NCBI GenBank assembly: GCA_900660155.1
Contig: CABFPE010000049.1
Span: 1,167,882 to 1,231,881, forward strand
DNA: 64,000 nucleotides
Direction: 5' to 3'
DNA from: Hofstenia miamia
Lineage: Eukaryota > Xenacoelomorpha > Acoela > Hofsteniidae
In this document: piece by piece, positions 1-14,471 of the stretch
Numbering within the stretch: the stretch's first letter is position 1
Layout: the number at the start of each line of letters is the position of its first letter
Position numbers and translations under genes: made by a program
Notes under the pieces: model-generated
The model's input: the letters and a program-made list of their open reading frames with translations, nothing else
Told to the model about the DNA's origin: nothing
Databases searched by the model: none

Positions 1-375
1 ATTTTGAACATTTGCTATGAATACTTTCTTCTTTTATGATTCATCGTTTTGGACATTGTAACCTCAGTAAGTTGTTTTAGACTCGCTACACTGCATATTC
101 TATGATGAATGATTCGTTTTTTATTCCTACTCTTCTGAATAAAGTTAGATTTCTCGTAAAATGAAGCGTCTGGTTACTTTTGTTACACCCTGTATATAAA
201 GCATTAACGGCACATATGTTGATCCAACCTTAATCCAGTTTGTTGATTTCAAACTTGATCAAAAGCATTGTGGTAAAACGTTGATACAAATATTTTGTCC
301 AATTAAATTTGCTAGTTAAATAGTTAAACGATTCCGGACAAGAATCATTTGTAATTAAATGTTTACATCATTTAG

Positions 376-567
376 GCATCAATGATCATGGCATTCTAAA
401 TGCTTGGATATACCCTTCAAATGGAAACGCAGACGGGTTTACAACTACTATCGAGAACGGTTCTCCAGTTAATGTCTCTTCTGCATTGAGTCACGCGTAC
501 GCCATTTCAGATCCGACTCGTTTCTACACATTCTGCGTCAAATCATACATTTATTGTTCTGCAACAG
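376..567 (+). CDS. FN3 gene exon, type A domain (N-terminal part)
   Basis: The exon follows a TTTAG acceptor and ends before GTGGGT, phase 1 at both ends. It encodes about 64 residues including the FN3-like strands around NAWIYPSNGNADGF and a cysteine-bearing strand CVKSYIYC, which matches the other type A exons (SVASYIYC). Strand A of this domain is missing and must come from an exon upstream of the window. Confidence 0.75.
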
Positions 568-3500
568 GTGGGTCTGCTATTTCATTTTTCATAACCATTA
601 ATTTTATCATTTACAACAACTTGAGGCAATATTCGTATAATATATTTGATTTCAGAACACTGGCATCTTTATTCTTTTATTTTATTAATATCCACTGAAG
701 ATAGTTTAGCATTTATTTTAAATTTAAATGGAATAATTATGATTCTAGCACTATTATTAGGATTTAATCTAAATTTATGTCGCATGTTTTCTCGCATTCA
801 CGTACTTAATAAAATAGCACTCATAAATAATTTTCTAAGGCTTTTTGAATTATTAATTTCAGGAGAGGTTATTGAAAGTGCATGCTTCAACTGCAGTGGA
901 TGGAGTAGCCCCGAAGCTCCAGTTTTAACTGCCGTGTCGGTGTCGACTACATCTATTAGATTAGATGTTACTGATAATAACCAGGGAGCGTTTTATCCAG
1001 CCTACAGGTTTGTGATTTTGAAGCAAATTGAATTATCATAGCATGTATGCTTACATCTTAGAACAATATCATTACAATTTTTTTATAAAGGCGAGGTTTT
1101 TATCTGCTCTTATCATTTTTAATGTTTGAATAATTACTAATCCAATGTTTCCTTTATGTCATGTCGAGGATTTCTATATCAATAACGAGATGTTACCATA
1201 TTACATCATAGAAATCTACTCGCGAACATAAAATGTATACTTTGCAACGGCTTTAGTAACTCATTTTGCCAAATAAGTTCGCTCCATTTATTGCTAAAGA
1301 AATCCATGATTCAGATAATCGAAGTTCATAAATAAAAATTTAAATAATATGCTTTAGTTTAAATTAGTTAAGATTAGCATATTTTGCAAGCTAAGAAGGA
1401 ACAATATTGTGAAAATTTTTCTATTTACTGACTTTTCTTAGAAATTTGGATCTTTTTACAAATATCCCCTCAATCANACCAATATCTTCTGTAAAATCAT
1501 CTCCCGAATCATCTCCATCATCTCCTGACATATCAGAGTCTACTTGAAACGTTTGTAATACCACATGGGGGCTCCTACGCATTGGCCGAGACATTATATC
1601 TGCAATACAAGCCGTGATAATACGTAAATAAGAAATGCGTCAAAAGGCAGTAGAGAGAGTAACTGGTGCAAACGAAAGTACTCAGTAAACAAAAGTCATG
1701 TAATATCACTTGTATTGGACTCTTGCGACACTGTACATTACATGAGAAAAGATGAATTGAGTCAAATTTGACTCTTCCGTAGTTCTAGCGTTAAATAATA
1801 CGCTTTAGTTTAAATTAGTTAAAATTTGCATATTTTGCAAGCTAAGAAGAAACAATATTGTGAAAATTTTTCTATTTACTGACTTTTCTTAGAAATTTGG
1901 ATCTTTTTACAAATATCCCCTCAATCAACAGTTTTCCTTATACAGATACCGGCCTCGATTGTGGTACCAATTACAGCTATTTCGTCTATTCTGAAAGAAA
2001 TGGTCTGCGGAATGCTTCAAACACCGCTGATTCTTGCACATGTATGAAATTGTTAATTTTTATATTATGAATTCGCCCGGTATACTGAAAGCTTTCACCA
2101 AAATTGTTGAACGAAAATGAAAAATTATGTAGTCTCGAGTATTTGTGCTTCTCACATGCCATCTAGCGTGCATGCTAATCTAAATTGATGAAATTTAGCG
2201 TTTTCAAGTAGAAATTTGATTAGAGGGAATTTTTTCAATGCTGTCAATATTGCCATTAATTTTTTTGTTTGTTAACTTTATTTTTTACACGTCACTTTCT
2301 GATCATGACCAAGTGTAGCCAATGACAGTTATTTTAAATTATTCATTTCTATTGATTTTTCAAATTTAGTCCCTGACGATCCTCATAGTCAATGTCAGTT
2401 ATTTTTAAATGATTCATTTCTATTGATTTTTCAAATTTAGTCCCTGACGATCCCCATAGTCTAAGTGAAGTCGATGTCAGTAGTTCTTCTCTTCAGTTCA
2501 TCTGGCAGCCTCCTGAATGCGGACTTCGGGACGGATTCAATGTCATCATGGACGCCGGCGCTCCTACTAATGTATATGACGTTGTTACTAAAACTTTTAC
2601 AGGCCTGACTTCCGCCACCCAATTTTCACTAAGTGTGGCCTCCTACATTTATTGCAATTCGGAAATAGTTACATCTAATTACATTCCCATTTTTGGTTAC
2701 ACTAGTAAGTTCTTTAACAGCAGTCTGTATACAAAATCCCTAGTATTGATATTTTATTGAATTTTCTGAATTGTGGATATATTGAATCAGAGTTGGCATG
2801 TTTTAAACAGGACCTGTTTAAAACATGTATTAAAAACTGTTTAAAACAACTATTTTTTGAATTGTTTTTTAAATGTTTTTTTTTCAAATGTGTATCAGGA
2901 TGTTTAAAAAATAATTTTTGGATTTCGTCCATTCAAAATAGAAAACTTACGTTTTATTTACATGTATGATTCGAAAATTAAATGTTGATAAGTTTAGCAT
3001 TATTTAAAGTTTGCCACCATGTGTTTTTGCAAAATTTTCGTGACTTGACCTGATTTTTTCTAAAAACAAAAAAATTGGTTTAAACGTTTAAAACGTTTTT
3101 TTTTGGTAATAAGACACTTTTTGCCAACCTTGTATTGAATAGAAATTTTATACTAGAACCCCTGCCGCCGATTATTGCCAGTGCAATTCCACAAGATACC
3201 ACATCAATTACTGTAACGTTTTCTACCACAGACTCTGGCGTTACATTCAATTTGCTGCATTTCGGTGTGGAAGTGACTCAAGGAATAACATCTCCGCACG
3301 TAGACAGTGGACTAACACCTGGATCTCCTTATACCTACACGGTGGTTGCTATGAAATATGGAAGACGTAGCATACCTACAGAAGTTCCCGTTTTAACATG
3401 CACTTGTAAGATTTGGTTCATAAAGTTATTTTTTAAATCTTTTTAATATTAGCTAGTAAAAGATTCATTGCTTAATTCGATTGTTAGTTTCAGGTATTGT

Positions 3501-6500
3501 GTTAACCCTAATATGCACAGGGTCTCATTAATGATACAAGCTGTTTCGTCCACATTCTTAAGAAAGTTTTTCAAGCTTAGTAAGAATTATGCAAATTTTC
3601 GGGTATTGATGCATCTGATGGCCAATATGCTCTTAAGTTAAAAGCTATATTTGTGCTAGAATAATTTTTTACTTTTTACAGGTAGAGAAAATGTAATGTT
3701 CAATAAAACTAATCGTTGGGTATAACTTTATTATTGATAAATCAAGAAATGAAAATCAATGTAAATATATATATATATATATATAACGAGTGATCAATAA
3801 AAATCCGTACTAATTGAAAATTATATCGTATTGAGGCACAACTTATCACACAGTATATCAAGATGTAATGAAACAATGAAGTTAAACGAAAATTGTATAT
3901 AATTCAAACGTGATATCAACACATTTTAATGGTTTCAAATCCGTCATTGTGTGCTTTAGTGAGTCTTTGCTTAACCTTCTTCATCATCTCACAAACTCTA
4001 TTTTTTACAATCTTTTGTCGTAAACAGTATTTTATTCCAAAAAAATCCTCTATAGGCCTCATTTGAGGTGCATTTGGAGGGTTGGTGTTTTTAGTAACAA
4101 AGTTGATGCCAAATTCTTCAAATGCATTTAAAGTGTCATGGGCATAATGGCTTGAAGCAAGATCAGGTCAAAAGATGTAGTCACTCTCTTGATAAACGTC
4201 TTCAATAAATGGTAATAATAATTTATTTGCCTTTGCGACCTAGGGTCGAATTTAAAGGAGAAATTTTAAATTATATGCAGTAGTCTATTTTCTCGTCGAC
4301 TCTCTACACTTGCAAAAGAATGCTTCTTCAAATTAGTTCGTCTGTTACATGAGACGAATTTTCGAGCATCTCGTAAATGATAGTTTAGCTTTTTGCCATC
4401 TGGCTGTAACCAATGCAATGGATGGTTTTCATCATTGGATAATCTATACCATAATTTCTTGCAATTTCTTCACGACGATTGTATAAAATTTGTGAATTGA
4501 GATTTTTGCATATAGTATTGTAATCTTTATTGGGCGATATTATTTTCCAAATAAGTCTCATTGGATATGGTTGTTTTAGAGGGAAAGAAGTAAGGTTTTG
4601 TAATGGCACTTGGCGAAATTGTGATTCACATTAGCAGTCGCCGCTCAAACTTTTTTGCAGGCTTCGTCTTCAAATGATCAGAAGTATCATCATTACATGA
4701 TCCATAATAAAAATTGTTACTGGGTATATTGGTATATCTCAAAGTAAAGTAGGTTTCATTATCCATGATTACATCTGGCCAACCCTCATTCTCCATTAAT
4801 CGATAAAACCTCTGGCCTCTCACACTTTGAACTTCTTTCTGGTTTTTTTTCACCAACTGTATTTTTTCTTTCTAAATGCAAGTATCCCATTTGAACTAAA
4901 AACATAATTAATATACGGTTGTGAGACATCAAATTTTGAAGCCAATTGCCTTTGAGAAAAGCCTCCGCCTAACGCCAAATCACAGGTTGCATTACGATTT
5001 CATCTGGTCTCCTTGATCCTTGAGCTCATTCAATGGATCCAACAGTCTCATATCTGTTTAAACATCATAAATAGTTTGCTTTGCCACGTTAAATGAATAT
5101 TAATATCGATCAAAGTTTTAGAAACACATCAAGCATTTATTGCTTAATTTGTGATAGTCTATGTGATATTCCTTAATATGATATAATTTTCAGTTCAAAA
5201 TTTTGAATATCCCTTCACAGATTTTACAAAATACATGTGATGTTTGGGGTAATTACTTATTTTTTTTTAGTTAATGAACTGTAATCAAGTAATCCACTTC
5301 AATTCACATGCCTAGTTCATCATTTTTATTTCACAGTTAAGATTTCATTTTCTACCCTTGAAGGTTTGCTGAAGTTGAAGGTTACTATATAGATCATTAC
5401 AGTGATGTATTTTGAAGTTGACTTTATGTTTGAAGTGTGATTTGACACTTCATAAGATGTCGCGTCACTTTTTTTAGGTCCAATTTCATCAGCAGTTTCA
5501 AGAAATTCTATATGATACCTTGGGAATATATAAAATTATTGTGTTGTTATCAGTTATCGCCATTTTGTTACAGTGAAGTCATAAACTCTTCCAATGAGCT
5601 TATTTCGTGTGTTACTAGTCATATTGATACATAATGACATTTGTATATTAAATCCATACAATACTCGTGTTCAGATTTGTCAACCAGTCGAGCTGAGCCG
5701 AGCTTGAGCAGAGTATTGGTGCACAACGAGCCCAAAACGAGCCTTTTTTAAGCAAAACATATTTATAGTACTGCTTGTAAATTTGATTATGCAGATTTTT
5801 CATAATTTTTCATTCAATATGCTTTTATTATAATCATATTTTAGAAATGTTTATTAAATAATAGGAAGAGCTCTGTAAATAATTGTGAGAGCGCAATATT
5901 TTTAAAAAAATATCAAGCTGAAACGAGCCTCATTGAAAGATTTTATGTGGCGAGCTGAGCTCAGGCAAATTTACTCAAAATTTAACCAAGCTGAGCTTAG
6001 AAATTTCACCTTGTTGACTAATCTGCTTATGTTATTGCAAGGCTTGTCCATGATGTCCTCAAAAAAATTTTCCAGTATTATTTTATTCAAGATTGCATAT
6101 AGTAAGCCCTCTAAATCTCTTCTGGAAAATTTTGAAAGTTCATTCTACAATAATTTTTCAAAAAATCCAAACGCATTTCATGCAAATAAGATTACATATC
6201 TTAGATCCGGACTTCGTCGAAAAATTAGCCTGGGTTGTAGTAAACTCCACAGTTGTTGGGTTAAGTTGGGATCCTCCTTTGCTAGGAAGAGCTGATTATT
6301 ACTATGTCCAAGAAGGCAGCTCAACTCCTAGAATTTCACAGTCAACTGCATATGTAAATTACACGGGTCTCACACCAGCAACATGCTTTAACTTTGCTAT
6401 GCTATCAGCACTGTTTTGTGTTGGTAATTCACAGAATTATACTGGTCAGCCATCTCCAGCTGTTCGTGGATGCACTCGTAAGTTACATTTTTCATAGATA

Positions 6501-9500
6501 TTAGTCAAGTTTATTTTTTTTAAATAACTCTGTGCAGACAAATCATATGTTTGGCCAGAAATTTTTTTTAGCTTTTAACCATGCATTTACGCCATATTTT
6601 AAGCAAAATCTGGTATTTCCCCGCAATAGAAAATTGGTGTGATCCATCAGGTTCTCCTATCAAACTTTCTGCTTCAGGCATTATTAACAAAGTATTTGAA
6701 AACCCATTATTACCAGAATCAGCTAAGTTTTGGGATTTTCGAAAAAATATAAAAATTTGTTCGGTTATTGATGTATTACTTTGTCTGATTTTGAGTATTT
6801 ACTATTATTTACTTGTTGATTCAATTACAGTCAAATTTAGATAAAGCAGTATTGTTATAAATGAAACCTCTATAAAATTGAATCGTTTTGCCGTTTTGTT
6901 GTGGTGCATTATGTAAAATCAACGTAAAACAGACGGAGACTGCCATAAAATTTATACAAATGATTAGTTTTATTTTATGATTTAAAATCTACAAGTATTT
7001 CGCAAAAAACGGTTTCTCCTACTAAACATTAATAGTAATTTTTCAATATTTTATGGAAAATTGGATACTACTCCAATAAAATTGAATAATTGACAAATTA
7101 CCTATGAAATTATCTTTAAACTCTTCTTTGGATGATCCATAGCCTTAAAAAACAATTAAAAAATGTTATATCTTTTAATACTAAGTTAAAAACCGACTTC
7201 GTAACGATATACCGCTGTAAAATGTCATTTATTGCAATGGTTTGCCGTAAAATAACTCACATTACCGTGGTTCGCAATGGAAATTTTTTCTCTATGGTCT
7301 AGACATTTTTACAAAAGCTGTACCACCCTCATCCCTAACTGTTGCCCGACCCTTTTTGAATTTACAAGAGTGATTCAGGGTGACCACTTGGTGTCTTTTA
7401 AGAGACCAGTCTCCTTAAGTCTCTTTTTTGGTTTCTTAAATTTCAAAAGTCTTTTTTTTAAGAGAACACCTATTTCAAAGTTGCCATGCTGTCAGGGCTT
7501 TCAGGCAAAATTAAGCTCCGAATAAATAGGCCTTGGCAGATTTGACCTCTCTTCTAGGCAAATTTATCCCCATTGGACAACGTCTTAATTGGGCCAAGTA
7601 CTGCACTGGCTTAAATGAAATGGATTTAATAAAAGATCAAGAAGTCCATATTGTTGAACGCCACTTCATTGCTTTTTTATAATGCTGTATAACACTTAAT
7701 TTTGTGTTGAATAATATGCAAACCGAGATATATTCTTTCTAGGTTTTTATATGGTGTCACATTTCATATTACCATGACAAGGAAAAAGCATTGCAACCCT
7801 GTCTTTTATTATCTTGTATTGTATTTTATTGTCTTTTTTTGCTTTGAAATTTTTGTCAATTTTATTAATGCGATGTTTTGTATTTCATTTTCAGCTTACA
7901 AGTTTTTGTTTTGGTTTCGGATGGGTCGATGCAAAGCCACCAAAAGTTTAATAGCAAATTTTGAATGGGCCGTCATTATCCCAAGTGGCCAGCATCAAGC
8001 GAAATATCACTGTGATTGAAAAACTATCAACTTTGGAATTGGAACTTCTGCTTTGAAAAAACACGAAGACTATTAATAGCAGATTTTTCTGAGCTACAAG
8101 AAAGAGTGGAATCATTGCAATCAAGAGTGTCACACATTGCAACTGGGGTTAAAAAAGTTACAATCCTGCATGTTCTGAACTCAGTGGCTACTGCAGCATG
8201 AACGGAGGACTCCATGCAAAGATGTTTCCACACTCTTTTCTCACAAAATAAACTGCGCAAGAACCAAGGCCATATATTTGGCAGTCCACAGCTTTGCACC
8301 ATTTGTAAAAGCCCAAATTGCCCAAATTGTTTGATTTACTTGTAGACGAAACAATTCACAACCAGAAAAATCGATTGAAATTTTGGATCATTTATCTCAC
8401 AAAGTCGCAAGTCTCACTACCTGTCAACAATAGATGTGGAAGGTAAGCTTGATGTCTGAAACTTCATGCTGTCTGCTAATCGAATTAAATCAGTTGATGA
8501 TGTAAAACTTTGATGCAGAAACTGTATTTGATTCAACTTGTGAAGTATTCCAGCAGAACAATTTCACAATGTGTCACCTATTTTATATCATGACAGACAA
8601 CTGCAGCGTCATTAGCGGAAGCCAGAGTGGCTTTCGGGCTCTGCTGAAGCACAAATTAGAGCATTTGATAAATTCGCTGACCTTTTGAAATTGATTTATC
8701 CATTCTCTAGTTTTCTCAGTTGCACTGCAAAATCCCAGTCAATTATGATACAGTACATTGATTTTCTGGATGTGATCAATTTTCATTCCTTCTCTTCAGT
8801 CAGATTTCTCACTTTATCAATCACTAGTTGCCTTTTCAATTCATTCTCAATCGTGAAAAAGCTGATACCAATTTCCAGTAACAGTAATTTGAAGGTCTGT
8901 TTCAATCTAGTAAAACATCTATAAATTCATCTGGACCAGGTTGTTGTACATGTAAAGCCGATTTATGTATTGACAAAGATAACTCAAGATCCGAAGTTAA
9001 TGGTTTATGAATAGCTCAATAATCTCTTACAAGCTACAACCCAACGGGCAACAAGAATAGAAATTTCATTCAATGTTTCAGCAAAGAACTATGTGTCCAA
9101 GCTGTACATGGATGACCTGCAAAGTGAAAAAGAATTACCTTGAATCTTTGTGCTAAACAAAAGCCAATTAGAACATTCCAACCTCTCTATTGCTTCAGAG
9201 AAATTGTGTGAGCTATCAAAAGATGATGAAAAATATATTGTACAACCGTGGAACTTGCACAATGAGTTTCAGTTCAAGTATGTCTTAGAGTGATTTGCGC
9301 CATTTTTCCGGTCAACTCTGATGAGATCTATTTACCTTTTACTTCTGTATCAGAAACAAAATTGAAGAACCTTGCTTTTTTTTTGTAAACTCCGTGCTTC
9401 TGATATTCTTGATGATTTTATATCATTTAGAATGAGGTTGAATATTGAAAATAAAGTGAAAAATTTGAGTTGCCACTTCACTGATTTCAAAATTTACAGG

Positions 9501-10044
9501 CCTATTTTGATTGGATTGATAAAATCTTAGATGCTAGTCTCTACACATAACATGATTGTAGAATCTGGATTTCAATTTATTAAAACCACGGAAACAAGCT
9601 ACCAGAGAATGACAATGGAAACCTTTGATGTGCTGAGAACAATTCAAAACTTTTGGAGCAGAGAAGACTTTGAAAGCCGACCAATTCCCAATGACCTCAT
9701 TGCCTCAGTTCACACCGCCAGCCAGCGTAATCGGGACAATCAAAAGAGCAGCCGATGGAAAATTCAAGAAAAATATCTCATGCTGAAGAATTCAGAAGTG
9801 AACTTCATGTTTTTAAGCGAAAGCTGACTATTGCTGTTCAAGCAGAGCTAAATGAAATAAAAGCAAAACTTGGATAAGCTAAGAAATTGGGTGTGGCAAA
9901 CCCAGCTTCGTTTTAGAGTTTTCATTTTGAATCAATTCCTTGTCAGAATACTTATCAGTTACGTGTTTGAAACGTGTATCTTCTTATGTTTGTTGAATTC
10001 ATATTTTTTCTCCTATTTTATTAGTTTAGATTACGATCATGTAT

Positions 10045-10128
<84 letters not shown>

Positions 10129-13100
10129 GGCATCCCACCTGTTAGCGAGCTTGGGCTTCCTCTTCTGCTATTGTCCTCCACTGATTTCTGTGTTTTCCCC
10201 TAAAAATTATCAAAACGTTGAGGCCCGGCATTGGCTGAAACGCTAAAAAACGTATTTTCTCATAGGTCTGTTTTTGCAACCCAAGTGTGGTCACCCTGGA
10301 CTGATTGCACATTTTGAGAGCCTGAATATTTATTTTAATGTTGTTTGCTGTACAGTATTAGTTTTACGATCGTGATATTTTGAAAAACCAGTATTGAACA
10401 CACGTGAAAAATTTTTCCAATAAAAATTCATCCAAATTGGATAAGTTTATAAGTTTATTGAAAATGTAGTTTGAGATCATTTTCTTATTTTTAATTAGAA
10501 ATCTAGTGCAAACAGGGGCTGATGTTATTCTCATAATCTATGAAAATAGATTTCATTTGCTTAATGTACAAAAAATCTGTGTTTTGTAGGAAATTTTTCG
10601 TTCTTCATGTCTTCTGAACTAAAAACTAGTTTTAATAGCTCTTTGCAATACTGCTTACCTGAGCTCGAAAAAACTTTACAGGATGAATTGGCATTTATTG
10701 TGGTAAATTTTGCACCTCAACAGAGCCCATAGCTAGTCTTATATGAAGAATTTTTCAATTTTTGTAATTAGAAATCATCAAGAACTTTAACTTTCAAAAT
10801 TTTATTATTGTTTGTATAATAACCTTTCATTAGTATTGGGAAAAATAGAAGGATGTTGTCAATCTCAATTTACAGTTATTCCTCGACTGTCAATCTTAGC
10901 TCTTGCTGTTATGAAAACTAAATATCATTTTGGATGAAATAAAATGCAGCCATTGCTGCACACCTACGTTTTTTGCATGTAGAACTTTTAATCACAAAAG
11001 TTCTCTAGTTAATGCTGTTGTTGAAAAAACTTTGTTAACATATCTCAGCCTATATAGATTTTCAAGAATTTTGTTTTTACATGCCTGGTGATTTGTCTAC
11101 ATTTTGAACATCCCTTGTGTAGAATGATTTATAGTGTAATTCGCCTCTTGTAGAACTTATATCTTAAATTTCAGTTTTCTGCATAATTTTGTTTATATTA
11201 GGACCATCAATTCCCACATGGAGTGCCCACGTCGATTTCAACTCCACGCAATTGAATCTAAACTTCGCCACCGTAGATAACTTAGCTGATGTCGTGATCT
11301 CAATAACTAGAGATTCTTCAGTAGTTTTTAAGGATGTTTCTTCTCCTTTTGAAGATAGTGGTCTGCAGCCAGGATCACGCCACTGCTATACTCTTGTTTC
11401 AAGAGCCAATAACGTGTCGAGCTTCACTTCTGCACAATACTGCGCATGTGCAAGTAGGATTTACACTCTTTAACCATCTCTTCCTCCATACCTTCATGAA
11501 ATGATTATTAATGATAACTTTTTTAGTTGCAATGACTCCTGAACTTAAGGTAGAATCTCCAGACACATCCACGTTGGTGATTTCATGGGAAATGAGCGGC
11601 GCATACGATCACGTTGAGTATAACGACGGTTCAACTACTCAACAGTACACCAGTGATGTCACATCAGTAACTCAAGGATCGCTCTCCGCTGCCACCTGCG
11701 TTACACTTTCAGTGACTGCAATAGCAAAACATACCTGTCTCAATGCTGCGGGAGTCCAATATGATGCAGATAGCTTACCAGCAACACTATCTGGTCAACA
11801 CTGCACTGGTATGTTCAATTTCAACTTTTATTTCATTGCATTAAAATTAATACTTAGCAAATACACTTCAATTTATAAAAAATGATATTTTGAAAGATTT
11901 TAAAATTTATTCAATGTCATTTCTATGGCTCCTTCGTTTATCTATGGCACTGTATCTGTATAACCAAGGGCCACAAAAATTGTGTGATTGATAAAAGTGA
12001 AAAATTTTGAAATATTTATTTTCATTGAAAACCATTAAATTTTGACTTATTATGATATATATTGCAATTTTAAACTGTTCAGGCTTGGTTAGAGCTCTTT
12101 GACATTATTACATAAGAATATATAGCAGGTTGAAAAATGGTTTGTTCACATGGATTTTTTGTTCACAAGAAATTTTAAAAATTGGTTTCTATGACATAAG
12201 CCATTGAAAATGATATCTTTGTATAAGTTTTGAATTTTACATTTGAAATTTTTATATAGCAAAGTGGGGGGTTCACTTTCAACCTTTATTTCCTATTAGT
12301 CTATAAAATAATGCGTATAATTTATAAATTTAAGCAATTGTAGTTTCTATTGGTAAATGAGTTAATACCATTAGTAGAGATTAAACTTGTCAACAAACTG
12401 GGTTTGTGACGAGCCAAGCCGAGCTGAGCTGAGCGGGACTAAGGTTGAGCACTGCATTGGACATACAATGTCGATTTTCAGGTAAAATTCTAACTCATTA
12501 CCCATAATATGGTCACTCTCTATTAACCTGGTCCTACAAAACATTCTTCTTGTGTCCTTCAAAATATGATTTTTATGTTCCATATTGCCTTATTTTAAAT
12601 ACGATTAAATGATATTAAGAACTCTGCAAAAATAGTGCAAAATTGTTTAAAGAAGCTATCGAGCTAATTCGAGCCTCATTCAAATGTTCTCTTTGGCGAA
12701 AATATTCAAAATGAAAACGAGCCGAGCTGAGCCAAGCTTTAAAATTTCGGCTCATTGACAAGAAATAGAATCGACTAAATGTTTGCAACATTTTTTAGTT
12801 TTTTCTTCCATGCCTATTTACTTGTTTAACATAAATCTAAATATATAAACTTTTAAACTGAAAACGAGCAATTAAGCGATTGGCCAATCACAATGAAGCA
12901 AAAGCGATCAGCCAATCACAATGAAGCAAAAGCGATCATTCAATCGAGTTAGACGAAAAAGCTATGATATTTAATAAAATGATGACATTTAGGAAAATGC
13001 ACATTCTATATTATTTATTAGCCAAATGCAATCATTTATAGGAGGGGCTCAAACCTGCTTCCGTAAGGATCGAACTCCCTAGCCCCAAGCCTACTGCCCT

Positions 13101-14437
13101 GTATGACAAGTTTATTATATTAAGGTTAACAATGCAAATTGAATTTTAAAAGAAATGAATTAGCATTGTTGACGGACTAAAGTGGATATGCGCATATATC
13201 GTCAATTCATTATGCGTATTTTCCAATCAAATTCATAGTGTAGTGCTTATGGGCCTCTATTAGGCAAAGACACTGTACTATTAGTGGCGTAAATGAAAAA
13301 TAATTTGGGACCAATTCCAACTCTGGTTTCGCCAAATCGAGTTGAAACTAAAGAAATCGAAAGTTATGTGTGATCATGGTTTTATTAAATTACTATGCTA
13401 CTAACTATACGTTGGGAATTGTGAGGCTGACCTACATGTAAACATGAAAGCGACAATCAGTAATTGTTAAATGAATAAAATACACTTCCTCGGAATGAAT
13501 TTAATATATATATATATATATNNNNNNNNNNNNNNNNNNNNNNNNNNNNNNNNNNNNNNNNNNNNNNNNNNNNNNNNNNNNNNNNNNNNNNNNNNNNNNN
13601 NNNNNNNNNNNNNNNNNNNNNNNNNNNNNNNNNNNNNNNNNNNNNNNNNNNNNNNNNNNNNNNNNNNNNNNNNNNNNNNNNNNNNNNNNNNNNNNNNNNN
13701 NNNNNNNNNNNNNNNNNNNNNNNNNNNNNNNNNNNNNNNNNNNNNNNNNNNNNNNNNNNNNNNNNNNNNNNNNNNNNNNNNNNNNNNNNNNNNNNNNNNN
13801 NNNNNNNNNNNNNNNNNNNNNNNNNNNNNNNNNNNNNNNNNNNNNNNNNNNNNNNNNNNNNNNNNNNNNNNNNNNNNNNNNNNNNNNNNNNNNNNNNNNN
13901 NNNNNNNNNNNNNNNNNNNNNNNNNNNNNNNNNNNNNNNNNNNNNNNNNNNNNNNNNNNNNNNNNNNNNNNNNNNNNNNNNNNNNNNNNNNNNNNNNNNN
14001 NNNNNNNNNNNNNNNNNNNNNNNNNNNNNNNNNNNNNNNNNNNNNNNNNNNNNNNNNNNNNNNNNNNNNNNNNNNNNNNNNNNNNNNNNNNNNNNNNNNN
14101 NNNNNNNNNNNNNNNNNNNNNNNNNNNNNNNNNNNNNNNNNNNNNNNNNNNNNNNNNNNNNNNNNNNNNNNNNNNNNNNNNNNNNNNNNNNNNNNNNNNN
14201 NNNNNNNNNNNNNNNNNNNNNNNNNNNNNNNNNNNNNNNNNNNNNNNNNNNNNNNNNNNNNNNNNNNNNNNNNNNNNNNNNNNNNNNNNNNNNNNNNNNN
14301 NNNNNNNNNNNNNNNNNNNNNNNNNNNNNNNNNNNNNNNNNNNNNNNNNNNNNNNNNNNNNNNNNNNNNNNNNNNNNNNNNNNNNNNNNNNNNNNNNNNN
14401 NNNNNNNNNNNNNNNNNNNNNNNNNNNNNNNNNNNNN

Positions 14438-14471
<34 letters not shown>

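Noticed and set aside
1-193. 3' end of a Tc1/mariner-like element ending GTTACACCCTG next to TA
   Set aside because: The terminus looks plausible, but the body is outside the window and no transposase motif can be read.
2370-2440. Alternative start of FN3 exon at the upstream acceptor
   Set aside because: The phase-1 frame meets a stop before the real exon.
8027-8302. 91-codon minus-strand frame
   Set aside because: Lies within the hAT remnant whose recognisable coding is on the plus strand.
9870-10145. 91-codon frame with repeated LLTY
   Set aside because: Translation of the (CTTA)n microsatellite.
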